A stretch of DNA of 57,021 bases, from NCBI GenBank assembly GCA_964385465.1, contig CAYLPJ010000042.1:1-57021 (forward strand), given 5' to 3'. Positions 25,125 to 33,849 of this stretch are shown here, piece after piece. The position numbers and the translations under genes were made by a program. Each line of letters opens with the position of its first letter. Within the stretch, counting starts at the first letter, position 1. Origin of the DNA: CAYLPJ01 sp964385465 (GTDB lineage Bacteria; Planctomycetota; Phycisphaerae; SM23-33). The notes beneath the pieces are model-generated. The model made no database searches. It saw only the letters and a program-made list of their open reading frames with translations, and had not been told where the DNA came from.

Positions 25125-26504
25125 CTACTTCCCCAGCAGGCACTTGGATTCGCCCACGAGGGCGAAGGAGCCGCAGACGCAGATCAGGTCTTCCCGGCTG
25201 ACGGCACTGTGGGCGACGTGCAGGGCGTCGCGCAGCGTCTCGGTGACCTGGCCGACCCGGCCGGTCATCTCCTCGTACCGCTCGGCCAACTCGGGGGGCC
25301 TGGCGACGCGGGTGTTGTTGGACGCCTGCGTGAAGATCACCTTGTCGGCGCCGGTGGCGATCTCGGCCATCATCCCGTCGATGTCCTTGTCCCCGGCACA
25401 GCCGAAGACCATGACCATCGAATCGTAGGGGATGTGCTGGCCGATCGCCCGCATCAGGGCGCGCATCGAGGCGGCGTTGTGTGCCCCGTCGAGGAGGATC
25501 CGGGGGTCTTGGTGGACCATCTCCATCCGCCCGGGCAGATTGACCGCGGCCAGGCCGTTCATCGCGGCCCGGTCGTCGACCTCCAGCCCCTGGCCCTTGA
25601 GCTGATCCAGCAGCGCCAGGGCCAGCCCGCAGTTCAGCGCCTGGTGCTCGCCGAGGACCGGCACGGGCAGGTGCTCGAAGCGACTGCGCGGCGTGGTCAG
25701 GCAGATTCGCGTGTGGCAGCCGTTCTGGCGGGACGATTCCACCCGGTAGCTGAACTCGATGTCCTCGCCGGTGAACATCACCCGCGTGTTGGTGGCCTTG
25801 GCCGCCCGCTTGAGCGCACGCTTGGCCTCCGGCTCCTGGGGGACGCTGACGGCCGGGACGTTCGTCTTGAAAATCCCCGCCTTCTCCGTGGCAATCTGCT
25901 TGAGCGTCCCGCCGAGCTGGTGGATGTGGTCGATCGAGATGCTCGTGATCCCGCAGACCGCCGGGCTCAGCACGTTGGTGCTGTCCAGCCGCCCGCCGAG
26001 GCCGGTCTCGATGACGGCCACGTCCACCTCCTCGTCGAGGAAATGGCGGAAGGCCAGCGCGGTGAACAGCTCGAAGAAGGTCGGCTTGTCGTCGCCCATG
26101 TTCTCGACGACCGGCTCGATGCGGCAGATCAGGCGGGTCAGGCCGACCTGCGTGATCATGTCGCCGTTGATCTGGATCCGCTCGCGGATGTCGGAGATGT
26201 GGGGGGAGGTATACAGCCCGACGCGGTGCCCGCAGGCCTGGAGCATGCGGGCGAGCATCAAGGCCGTGGACCCCTTTCCCTTCGTGCCGGCGATGTGCAC
26301 GGCGCGAATGCTCTTGTGGGGGTCGTCCAGCGCCTTCAGCAGGTCCCGCATGCGGGAGAGGCTGAAGGTGTCCCGATTGTAGCGAACCCTAAGCATCTGT
26401 TCGTAATCGGTTTGCGAGAACAGATACCGCAAAGCCGATTCGTACGACTTGCCGGGACGCTTGCGGGACTTCCGGGTAGCCTTGGAACGGGTCGCAGTCA
26501 CCAT
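25125..26504 (-). CDS. folC: Folylpolyglutamate synthase/dihydrofolate synthase
   Basis: 459 residues, normal length for the Mur-ligase-like FolC family. Adds glutamate to folates, and in many bacteria also makes dihydrofolate, using ATP in the cytoplasm. ATP loop HIAGTKGKGST at 70-80; YTSPHISDIRERI and VIETGLGGRLDSTN follow, and ILLDGAHNAASM marks the C-terminal domain. The first 19 residues are an unusual Lys/Arg-rich extension (ATRKSRKRPGK). The ATG at 26504 is preferred because the frame upstream looks non-coding. No strong ribosome site is visible. Confidence 0.9.
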   Translation of the reverse strand: MVTATRSKATRKSRKRPGKSYESALRYLFSQTDYEQMLRVRYNRDTFSLSRMRDLLKALDDPHKSIRAVHIAGTKGKGSTALMLARMLQACGHRVGLYTSPHISDIRERIQINGDMITQVGLTRLICRIEPVVENMGDDKPTFFELFTALAFRHFLDEEVDVAVIETGLGGRLDSTNVLSPAVCGITSISIDHIHQLGGTLKQIATEKAGIFKTNVPAVSVPQEPEAKRALKRAAKATNTRVMFTGEDIEFSYRVESSRQNGCHTRICLTTPRSRFEHLPVPVLGEHQALNCGLALALLDQLKGQGLEVDDRAAMNGLAAVNLPGRMEMVHQDPRILLDGAHNAASMRALMRAIGQHIPYDSMVMVFGCAGDKDIDGMMAEIATGADKVIFTQASNNTRVARPPELAERYEEMTGRVGQVTETLRDALHVAHSAVSREDLICVCGSFALVGESKCLLGK

Positions 26505-26653
26505 ATTGCGGCGAAGTATAGCCAGTAGCCCAAGCGATGTCAAGCGCCTGCGCGCCCAAACGGGCGATTTGCCCCGCTCCCGCCGGCCCCCGCGACGCGG
26601 TACTCGTTGTCCGGGCAAGCCTTCCGGGAACGGTCGGCGGCGCGGATCCGCAC

Positions 26654-26682
26654 TTGAACCGCCGTCGCGGCGGTGGTTCAAT
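26654..26682 (+). promoter_or_regulatory. Palindrome overlapping the putative xylB promoter
   Basis: TTGAACC (26654-26660) and GGTTCAA (26675-26681) are inverted repeats, and the interval holds ACCGCCG and CGGCGGT around TCG. The left arm begins a -35-like TTGAAC; 17 bases on, TTCAAT (26677-26682) is a -10-like element. This could be an operator covering the promoter of the xylulokinase gene; a hairpin is the alternative. Confidence 0.4.
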
Positions 26683-26734
26683 GCCCGCAGTATCCGCCCG
26701 AGCCGACGACCGTCCCAGCGCGAAAGGGCCTGCG

Positions 26735-28264
26735 ATGAGCTGCTTCCTCGGTATTGACGTGGGAACCTCCGGGACCAAGAGCCTCCTGATGGACCCGTCC
26801 GGGAAGGTCCTGGCCACCGCCTCGGCGGCCTACGACTTCGAGACGCCCCGCCCCGGCTGGACGCAGCAGGACCCGGACCTCTGGTGGCGGGCGACGGGCA
26901 AGAGCGTCCGGGCGGCGCTCAAGAAGGCCGGCGTCGACGGCAGGACCGTCGCGGGCATCGGACTCAGCGGGCAGATGCACGGGCTGGTCGTCACCGACGG
27001 CGCCGGCCAGCCCCTCCGCCCATGCCTGCTCTGGAACGACCAGCGCTCCGCCGACCAGGCCGGGCAGATCGAGGCCGCCTGCGGCGGGCGCAGCAAGCTC
27101 ATCCGCCTGGCCGGCAACGCCGCGATGACCTCCTTCACGCTGACCAAGCTGCTCTGGGTCCGCGACAACGAGCCGCAAATCTACGCGAAGATCCGCCACC
27201 TCCTGCTGCCCAAGGACTACGTCCGCCTCTGCCTGACCGGCGAGTACGTCGGCGAGGTCTCGGACATGTCCGGCACGCTCATGCTCGACCAGAAGAAACG
27301 CAACTGGTCGAAAAAGATCCTCGACCTCTTCCAGATCGACCGCGACATCCTCCCCCCCGTCGTCGAGAGCCACGAGGTCACAGGCACGCTGCGAAAGCAG
27401 GCCGCCAGGAAGCTCGGGCTCGCCGAGGGCACGCCCGTCGTCGGCGGCGGGGGCGACCAGCCGGCCGGGGCGGTCGGCAACGGCGTCGTCCGCGACGGCC
27501 TGACCAGCGCCACCATGGGCACCAGCGGCGTGGTCTTCACGCACTCCAGGCAGTACGTCGTCGATCCCACCAGCCGCGTCAACACCTTCTGCTCCTGCGT
27601 GGACGGGGAGTACTGCGTCTTCGGGTGCATCCTCTCGGCCGGGGGGAGCTTCCAGTGGTTCCGCAACGTGCTGGGCGAAAAGGAGGTTGCCGCGGCGAAG
27701 CGCAAGAAGGTGGACCCCTACGAGCTGCTGACCGACCTGGCCTCCGAGGCCCAGCCGGGCTGCCGCGGCGTCTTCTGGCTGCCGTACCTGACCGGCGAGC
27801 GGACGCCGCACGCCGACCCGCACGCCAAGGCCGGCTGGGTGGGCATCCATGCGGGCACGACCCGCGGGGAGCTGGTCCGCTCGGTGATGGAGGGCGCGAC
27901 GTTCGCCATGAACGACGCCGTGCGAATCCTCAAGGACGAGCGCGGGCTCCGCGTCCGACAGATCCGCCTCTCCGGTGGCGGGGCGCGAAGCGCGTTCTGG
28001 CGGCAGCTCCAGGCCGATATCTACGCGACGACCTGCGTGACCATCAACGCCGAGGAGGGCCCGGCCTACGGCGTGGCCCTGCTGGCGGCCGTGGGGACAG
28101 GGGCGTTCCAAAGCGTCGCCGAGGCCTGCAAGGCCGCCATCAGCGTCACCCGCACCGTCAAGCCCGACGCCAAGGCCAAACGCCTCTACGCCAGGCACTA
28201 CGCCGAATACCGCCGCCTCTACCCGGCCCTCAAGGACGAATTCGCCGAGATCGCGAAGCTGTAG
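26735..28264 (+). CDS. xylB: Xylulokinase
   Basis: 509 residues, FGGY sugar kinase family. Phosphorylates D-xylulose to xylulose 5-phosphate in the cytoplasm. Phosphate-binding start FLGIDVGTSGTK (Asp8), GLSGQMHGLV as in XylB, catalytic base Asp241 in GGGGDQPAGAVG, and LSGGGARSAFWRQ near the C-terminus. The QMHG motif favours xylulokinase over other FGGY kinases. No xylose isomerase or transporter is adjacent. The ATG has AAAGGG before it. A palindrome overlies the likely promoter. Confidence 0.85.
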   Translation: MSCFLGIDVGTSGTKSLLMDPSGKVLATASAAYDFETPRPGWTQQDPDLWWRATGKSVRAALKKAGVDGRTVAGIGLSGQMHGLVVTDGAGQPLRPCLLWNDQRSADQAGQIEAACGGRSKLIRLAGNAAMTSFTLTKLLWVRDNEPQIYAKIRHLLLPKDYVRLCLTGEYVGEVSDMSGTLMLDQKKRNWSKKILDLFQIDRDILPPVVESHEVTGTLRKQAARKLGLAEGTPVVGGGGDQPAGAVGNGVVRDGLTSATMGTSGVVFTHSRQYVVDPTSRVNTFCSCVDGEYCVFGCILSAGGSFQWFRNVLGEKEVAAAKRKKVDPYELLTDLASEAQPGCRGVFWLPYLTGERTPHADPHAKAGWVGIHAGTTRGELVRSVMEGATFAMNDAVRILKDERGLRVRQIRLSGGGARSAFWRQLQADIYATTCVTINAEEGPAYGVALLAAVGTGAFQSVAEACKAAISVTRTVKPDAKAKRLYARHYAEYRRLYPALKDEFAEIAKL

Positions 28265-28532
28265 GCGCCGGGATACGGCGGGCGAAGCGCAAGGTCTTCA
28301 ACGACCCGGCCGCCTTCGCCGAGGCCACCGGCGTCGGTGCGCAGCGTCTCGGCCCGGCCGGGGTTTGAGAATGCCGCCGAAGACGCCTATCGTTTCAGCA
28401 AGAGCCCCGCGACCCGGCCAGTGTATGCCGGCTGGGACACGGTCCCGGCCGAGATGTCGGCGCGGGTGAAGACCCTCGGCGGGCCGTTGCATCAAGCGAC
28501 CGGCCGCCGGCGTCCATACTGAGGAGAACGAC
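28265..28532 (+). other. 268-base interval, no confident gene
   Basis: Between xylB and the YeeE-like gene. Two overlapping frames look faintly protein-like: one ends with QRLGPAGV at about 28368, the other reads GFENAAEDAYRFSK onward to a stop at 28522. They may be remnants of a decayed gene. I cannot support a gene call. Confidence 0.25.
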
Positions 28533-29069
28533 ATGAACGACGAGCCGACCGTACGCCCGGCGCCGCTGGTCTGGTGGGCCGGGGGCTTGCTGCTGGGGCT
28601 CACCCAGGTGCTGGCCATCGCCGCGAAAAAGCCGCTGGGGGTCTCCACGCAGTTCGTCGTGGCCGAGGGCGTGGCCCTGCACGAGCACGCGCCCGAGTAC
28701 GCCAAGGACCACCCGCTGATCGGCAAGCCCAAGTACAAGGAATTCGGCTACGGCTGGTGGCTGGACGTCGGGCTCGTCGGCGGGGCGTTCCTGGCCGCAC
28801 TGTTCGCCGGCCGATGGCGGCCGAAAATCACCACCGCATGGTGGCGGGCCAACAACCGCGGCGCGTTCACCCGCCTGCTGGCGGGCTTCGCCGGCGGCTT
28901 CCTCATCCTGCTGGGGGCCCGGTTGGCCCACGGCTGCACCAGCGGGCAGTTCGCCAGCGGGTGGGCCCAGTTGTCCGTCTCGGCCGTGCCGTTCACCGTC
29001 ACGCTGTTCGGCTTCGGCGTGTTGACGGCCTGGCTGTTCCACCGCAAGAGCCCGACGATCGAGCGCTGA
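28533..29069 (+). CDS. YeeE/YedE family membrane protein, first half
   Basis: 178 residues, about four membrane helices. A conserved Cys (Cys135 in AHGCTSGQ) is typical of the sulfur-compound transporter family that includes TsuA. The two halves of the family are encoded here as separate genes: the second starts 11 bases downstream with GAGGAGAGAGG as its ribosome site. Predicted inner-membrane import of a sulfur compound such as thiosulfate; substrate not shown. Start at ATG, preceded by GAGGAGAAC. Confidence 0.8.
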   Translation: MNDEPTVRPAPLVWWAGGLLLGLTQVLAIAAKKPLGVSTQFVVAEGVALHEHAPEYAKDHPLIGKPKYKEFGYGWWLDVGLVGGAFLAALFAGRWRPKITTAWWRANNRGAFTRLLAGFAGGFLILLGARLAHGCTSGQFASGWAQLSVSAVPFTVTLFGFGVLTAWLFHRKSPTIER

Positions 29070-29080
29070 GGAGAGAGGCC

Positions 29081-29653
29081 ATGGACGCGATCCTGAGAGA
29101 GATCATGCTGCCGCTGGCGATCGGGGGCCTGTTCGGCGCGAGCCTGTACCTCGCCGGCCTGGCCGACCCGGACAAGATCGTCGGCACGTTGCGGTTCAAG
29201 GACTTCCACGCCCTGCGGACCATCGCCGTGTTCATCCTGGTGGGCATTGCGGGGACATGGGTGCTCGGCCTGACCGGGCAGGCGAACATGAGCCTCAAGC
29301 CCAACACGCTGGTCACCGTGCTGCTTGGCGGGGCATTGCTGGGCATCGGCTTCGGGCTGACGGGCTACTGCCCGGGCACGGGCCTGGCCTGTGCGGCGGC
29401 GGGGCGGTTCGACGCCCTGGTCACCGTGCTGGGCATGTTCGCCGGGGCGGGCGCGTACATCTACGTCTACCCGCACGTGGTCCCGAAACTGGAGAAGCTG
29501 GCGGACTACGGCAAGCAGACGCTGCCGCAGATCACCGGGACCAGGCCGCTCTGGTGGGTGGCGCCGATCGTGATCGGCGGCGTGCTGATCCTCTGGGCGA
29601 CCAAGCCCCGCGACCGCTCGAAGGACGCCGACCTGCCCCCGGAGATGCGGTAG
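29081..29653 (+). CDS. YeeE/YedE (DUF6691-like) membrane protein, second half
   Basis: 190 residues, five or so membrane helices. The conserved GYCPGTG motif with Cys97 is the partner signature to the first-half protein encoded 11 bases upstream. The pair probably assembles into one sulfur-compound channel or transporter, as in the two-gene (PmpA/PmpB-like) arrangement known from other bacteria. The C-terminus has an extra segment after residue 125 with a final hydrophobic helix and a charged tail. No sulfur-metabolism gene is adjacent in this window. Confidence 0.8.
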   Translation: MDAILREIMLPLAIGGLFGASLYLAGLADPDKIVGTLRFKDFHALRTIAVFILVGIAGTWVLGLTGQANMSLKPNTLVTVLLGGALLGIGFGLTGYCPGTGLACAAAGRFDALVTVLGMFAGAGAYIYVYPHVVPKLEKLADYGKQTLPQITGTRPLWWVAPIVIGGVLILWATKPRDRSKDADLPPEMR

Positions 29654-29698
29654 CGCCGCGCCGAAGCGCGTGGCGGACAGCGGGCCTCCCCCCCGCCG

Positions 29699-30874
29699 TC
29701 AGCCCATGGTCTCGTTGGCCAGGTCGTACAGCGGGTTGCCCGGCGCGGAGGTCGCGCCGCAGTTGCAGATGTAATTGTCCGGCCTCATGCCCATCAGGTC
29801 GCCGAGGGCATCCCAGGTCGCCGCCGTGCCGTGGCAGACGGCCACCGGCGTGTCCGGGCAGCGGCGTCGCACCGCCTCGATGCAGAAGCGGTAGACCTCC
29901 TCGTGAGTGGCCCGGGTGAAGGGCCCCCAGTGGACGCCGCGCAGGTCCTCGGCCGCGGCGGCGGCCTCGGCGCAGGCGTCGGGGTCCAGCAGGTTGGGGT
30001 CGATGAGCTTGGGCAGGTCCTCGAACTCGAACCAGCCCAGCAGCTCCAACGTGATCAGGTCCGGGCGGACCTGGGCGAAGAGCTCCTCGAACAGCGCGTC
30101 GTACTCCTGCCGCCAGTTGCGGACGGGCACGATGGGGCTGAGCCTTGCCCGCACGCGGTAGCCGGCCTGCTGGCACTTCCGCATGGCCTCGATCCGCTGG
30201 AGCATCGTGGCGGCGCGGCGGTCGATCTCGCGGCTGGCGGTCTCGGAGGTGATCGACCAACTGATGATGGTCCGCCCGCCATGGTCGAGGTCCAGCAGGA
30301 AGTCCACGTTGTCGCTCTTGGTGAAGAGCATGACGTAGCGGTCCGGCTCGCGGGCGAAGCGGCGGATCATCGGCGCGACGGAGTCCAGCTCCGGCTCGAA
30401 CGGCGGCAGGTCCGTCATGTTGCTGTACTTGTAGAGCGTCTGGTGCGGGCGGGAGGCGAAGGCCTCCTCCAGCCGCCCGATCAGCCGCTCGACGTCCAGG
30501 TAGAACGTCACCCGCCGCCCGAATCCGCAGTACGCGCAGCGGAAGACGCACCCGTCGACGATGTTCAGCTCCAGGGCCGTCTGGCACTGCCCGCCGTGGT
30601 TCTCGCCCACGGTCCCGGCGTCGCGGAGCTTGACGAACCAGTCCTCGCGATCGTCCTGCCAGGGCGTGAACAGCAGCGCCGCGTCGTCGCCGAAGTCGTC
30701 CTTCCCGTGCCGCCGCTTGGAGATGCTCCAGAACGCCTCGGCCCCGGCGGCGTCGTACTCGCGGACGTCCTGGCACTGCACGTGCGGCAGGACGCGCTCC
30801 AGGCGCTCGCGGCAGTTGGGCAGGTCGTAGACGGCCGGGTCGATGTAGACGGTCTTGGCGGGAATGGGCAGCAT
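29699..30874 (-). CDS. Spore photoproduct lyase-like radical SAM protein
   Basis: 391 residues. The radical SAM cluster motif is CVFRCAYC (Cys109, Cys113, Cys116), in the context QTALELNIVDGC. This resembles the SPL family, which repairs UV thymine photoproducts in spores. Here Planctomycetota are not known to sporulate, so the protein may repair another photoproduct or act on a different substrate. The C-terminal motif ICNCGATSAPGNPLYD provides two further Cys. The start is the ATG at 30874; a TATAAT element lies at 30905-30910. Family is convincing; function uncertain. Confidence 0.7.
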   Translation of the reverse strand: MLPIPAKTVYIDPAVYDLPNCRERLERVLPHVQCQDVREYDAAGAEAFWSISKRRHGKDDFGDDAALLFTPWQDDREDWFVKLRDAGTVGENHGGQCQTALELNIVDGCVFRCAYCGFGRRVTFYLDVERLIGRLEEAFASRPHQTLYKYSNMTDLPPFEPELDSVAPMIRRFAREPDRYVMLFTKSDNVDFLLDLDHGGRTIISWSITSETASREIDRRAATMLQRIEAMRKCQQAGYRVRARLSPIVPVRNWRQEYDALFEELFAQVRPDLITLELLGWFEFEDLPKLIDPNLLDPDACAEAAAAAEDLRGVHWGPFTRATHEEVYRFCIEAVRRRCPDTPVAVCHGTAATWDALGDLMGMRPDNYICNCGATSAPGNPLYDLANETMG

Positions 30875-30904
30875 GGCGCGGTCCTCGTCGTGGGGTCTGG
30901 GCGC

Positions 30905-30910
30905 ATTATA
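30905..30910 (-). promoter_or_regulatory. TATAAT element upstream of the radical SAM gene
   Basis: A consensus TATAAT on the minus strand, about 30 bases before the ATG at 30874. No good -35 at 16-18 bases. Confidence 0.4.
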
Positions 30911-30945
30911 CGATGTCGCCGCCGGCGATGCAGCCCGGCGGCGGC

Positions 30946-30974
30946 TTGCCCGGCGGGCGGGGCGGGAGCATAAT
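30946..30974 (+). promoter_or_regulatory. Probable promoter of the TIM-barrel gene
   Basis: TTGCCC (30946-30951), 17 bases, CATAAT (30969-30974). Divergent from the radical SAM promoter. Confidence 0.5.
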
Positions 30975-31029
30975 GGCGCGCGGAGAGACCGGCCCGAGGC
31001 CGGCGGACCCCTCAACGAAAGGCTGAGAC

Positions 31030-31899
31030 ATGAGCGGCACGCGGACGGGCGGATTCGGCATCGGGTTTCGCAGGGGCTGGAGCGACTGGCAGAAGGACAT
31101 CGCCGCCGCGGCGGCCTGGGCGAAGGACAACGGCTTTGCCTGCATGGACGTCAAGGGCGTCGAGGACGTCCGCGCCGTCGCCGGCGCCGGCCTGGCCGTC
31201 GGCTCGGCCGACCTGCTGGACTGGAAGAGCCTGCTCTCGCCGGATTCGGGCAAGCGGGACGAGGCCGTCGCGGCCAACAGCGAGTACATTGCCGCCTGCG
31301 CCGAGGCCGGCGGGGTGCGGAGCTTCTTCTGCGTCATGCTGCCCGAGGACCCCGCCCTCCCGCGGGAGGAGAGCTTCGGCTACATGACCGACAGCTTCGC
31401 CCGCCTGGCCGAGCCCCTCGAGGCCGCCGGCGCCCGCGCGGTGATCGAGGGTTGGCCCGGCCCCGGCGCGCTGTGCTGCACGCCCGAGACGCTGCGGGCG
31501 TTCTATGCCGAGGTCGGCTCCGACGCGATGGGCTTCAACTACGACCCGTCGCACCTCATCCGCATGGGCATCGACCCGCTGCGGTTCCTCGACGAATTCG
31601 CCGAGCGGGTCGGGCACGTCCACGGCAAGGACACCGAGCTGCTGGACGAGCGCCTCTACGAGCTCGGGCGCGAGCAGAAGCCGACCTTCGCCGAGGGGAT
31701 CGGCTTCGCGGGCAACCACTGGCGGTACTGCATCCCGGGCCACGGGTGCATGCGGTGGTCCAAGGCCTTCGAGATCCTCGACGCCGCAGGCTACGACGGC
31801 TACGTGTCCATCGAGCTGGAGGACGCGAACTTCAACGGCACGAACGAAGGCGAGCAGCGCGGCCTGATCCTGGCCAGGCAGGTCCTAGAAGGCTGCTGA
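31030..31899 (+). CDS. Sugar-phosphate isomerase/epimerase-like TIM barrel protein
   Basis: 289 residues. Xylose-isomerase-like/AP endonuclease 2 TIM barrel. Likely metal ligands are the Glu in VIEGWPG, Asp and His in YDPSHLIRMG, HGKD in VHGKDTEL and Glu in SIELED. These families act on sugars or cyclitols in the cytoplasm; substrate unknown. ATG at 31030, with GAAAGG about six bases before. The gene is convergent with the propeller protein, 24 bases away. Confidence 0.78.
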   Translation: MSGTRTGGFGIGFRRGWSDWQKDIAAAAAWAKDNGFACMDVKGVEDVRAVAGAGLAVGSADLLDWKSLLSPDSGKRDEAVAANSEYIAACAEAGGVRSFFCVMLPEDPALPREESFGYMTDSFARLAEPLEAAGARAVIEGWPGPGALCCTPETLRAFYAEVGSDAMGFNYDPSHLIRMGIDPLRFLDEFAERVGHVHGKDTELLDERLYELGREQKPTFAEGIGFAGNHWRYCIPGHGCMRWSKAFEILDAAGYDGYVSIELEDANFNGTNEGEQRGLILARQVLEGC

Positions 31900-31923
31900 T
31901 GGGGCCGCAGGCCCGCAGAGCCG

Positions 31924-33693
31924 TTACTCGGCCTTGACGTTGTAGCAGTAGAGGTTGTCGGCGTAGCGGAGGTAGAGGCGGCCCCCGGTGACGACGGGGT
32001 GGGCCCAGCTCGGCCCGTCGCCGGCGACGGAGAACGTGCCCTTCGTCTCCATGCCCTCCGGGCTGCACGTGGCCAGGCCGATCTGCCCGCCGCGCTCGCC
32101 GAAGAGGTAGAGCATCCCGTCGGCCCAGCAGAGCGAGCCCTTCCCCACGCCGCGCTGCTGCCAGCGCACGTTGCCGGTGGTCAGCTCCAGGCAGGCCCAC
32201 CCCCCGCCGTGGTTGCCGTAGATGTGCCCCTCGTGGATCACGTACCCGCCGTGGTGGCAGACCATGTTGCCGGTGGTCCAGGCCCGCTCGGCGGAGACGC
32301 GCCCGCCGGCGCCGGTGAGCTTCAGGCAGATCCCCCCCTTGCCGTACCCGTTGGCCCAGAAGACGTGCCCGTCGGCGTAGGCGGGCGTCGGGCAGTTGGC
32401 GGTGTTGCCCGCGCTGAAGCCGTTGGCCCACAGCCCCTTGCCCGTCCGGGCGTCGACGGCCACGATCCCCGCGTGCGTGCCGGCGACGATCATCGTCGTC
32501 CCGCCGAACCGCACCGCGAGGTTCGAGGCGTACTGCGCGCCGGCCTCGACGCCCTCGCTGGCCCAGACCGGCTTGCCCGTGCGGGCGTCGAGGGCGACGA
32601 TCGCGTTGCGCCCGCCCGGCGTGACCACCACGAGGTTGCCCAGCACCAGCGGCGACTCGGAGTAGCCCCATCCGGGCACGCGCCCGCCGAACTCCCGCAT
32701 CCGGCGGCTCCAGATCGGCTTGCCCGTCGCGGCGTCCATGCACGCGACCGTCCCGTGCCCGGAGACCACGTACAGCCGCCCGTCGGCGACCACCGGCGTG
32801 GACCGGGCGCCGGGATGGTTCTTCGTCCACGCCTGGTCCACCGGCGTCTGCCACTTCGGCTGGCCGGACAGGTCGAACGCCAGCACGGTCATCCGCCCGC
32901 CGACGTCGCCGGCGGTGTACACCATCCCGCCGGTGACCGCCACCGTGGCGAAGCCCTTGCCCACCCCCGTGGCATGCCACAGCCGCTGCGGCCCGCCCGC
33001 CGGCCAGGCCTTCAGCAGCCCACTGTCCGAGGACTTGCCGTCCCGTCCCGGCCCCCGCCAGCCGGGCCAGTCGGCCGACGCCGTCGACGCCGCGGCGTGC
33101 TCTTCGGCGATGGCCTCGAGCTTCCCCGCCAGCCCGGCGGCGGCCTCGGCGATCCTGCCCGAGGCGGCCGAGCGGGCGCGATCGATCCCCGCCTCGCCCT
33201 CGGCCGCGGCAAGGGCCTCGCGGGCGGCGGCGATGGCGGTGCGCGTCTCGGCCAGGAACGCACGGTCCAGCTCGGCGTAGGCGGCCAGCTCCTTGGCCCC
33301 GGCCGACCGGGCGGACGCGCCGGCCTTGGCGTGGCGGGCGCGGGCGGCGGCGGCCGCCTCGCGGATCGCCTTGCGGGCCGCGGCGACCTCGGCGTTGAGC
33401 GAGCGGATCGCCGCGGCGGCACGCGGGTCGGGCTTTTCGGCCTCGCCGGCGCCCTCGGCGCCGCCTTCCGGAGCGGCCTTGGCGATGACCTCCCTGACCA
33501 TGCTGGCCGGGAGGGTCAGCGTCCCGCCTTCGTATTTCTCCACCGTGTAGGTCGAGCCCTTCTTCGTGACCTTGCCCTCGTACTTCGAGCCGCCCTTGGT
33601 CACCAGGACGTCCGCGGCGGCGGTCACGGCCAGGCCGGCGGCGAGCAGGAGGCCCGCCAGCCGTGCGATGCTGCTGTCAAACGTTCGCGTCAT
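31924..33693 (-). CDS. Secreted PQQ-type beta-propeller protein with coiled-coil N-terminus
   Basis: 589 residues. Signal peptide at about 10-27. A short beta-rich domain follows (VTKGGSKYEGKVTKKG), then an Ala-rich coiled coil (about 85-195), then DWPGWRGPGRDG, a planctomycete propeller opening, and an eight-bladed PQQ-like propeller (blades such as ALDARTGKPVW, AVDARTGKGLW). Lacks obvious dehydrogenase residues, so probably a binding or scaffold protein rather than an enzyme. A second propeller protein lies at 50649. Start at the ATG at 33693, where the signal peptide begins; the open frame is longer but looks non-coding. Confidence 0.8.
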   Translation of the reverse strand: MTRTFDSSIARLAGLLLAAGLAVTAAADVLVTKGGSKYEGKVTKKGSTYTVEKYEGGTLTLPASMVREVIAKAAPEGGAEGAGEAEKPDPRAAAAIRSLNAEVAAARKAIREAAAAARARHAKAGASARSAGAKELAAYAELDRAFLAETRTAIAAAREALAAAEGEAGIDRARSAASGRIAEAAAGLAGKLEAIAEEHAAASTASADWPGWRGPGRDGKSSDSGLLKAWPAGGPQRLWHATGVGKGFATVAVTGGMVYTAGDVGGRMTVLAFDLSGQPKWQTPVDQAWTKNHPGARSTPVVADGRLYVVSGHGTVACMDAATGKPIWSRRMREFGGRVPGWGYSESPLVLGNLVVVTPGGRNAIVALDARTGKPVWASEGVEAGAQYASNLAVRFGGTTMIVAGTHAGIVAVDARTGKGLWANGFSAGNTANCPTPAYADGHVFWANGYGKGGICLKLTGAGGRVSAERAWTTGNMVCHHGGYVIHEGHIYGNHGGGWACLELTTGNVRWQQRGVGKGSLCWADGMLYLFGERGGQIGLATCSPEGMETKGTFSVAGDGPSWAHPVVTGGRLYLRYADNLYCYNVKAE

Positions 33694-33849
33694 GGTTCGA
33701 TCCTCCTCGGCGCGGAGCGCGGGTGGGTGTTTGCTCGTTAAACCTGCCTCGTGGCCGAAAGCACCGTTCGGACTGCTCGGACGGCCCTTGCCCGGCGGCG
33801 GGGGGTCGGCTACAAGGCGGGGGGCCCGCGGCGGGCACGGGAGACCGGC

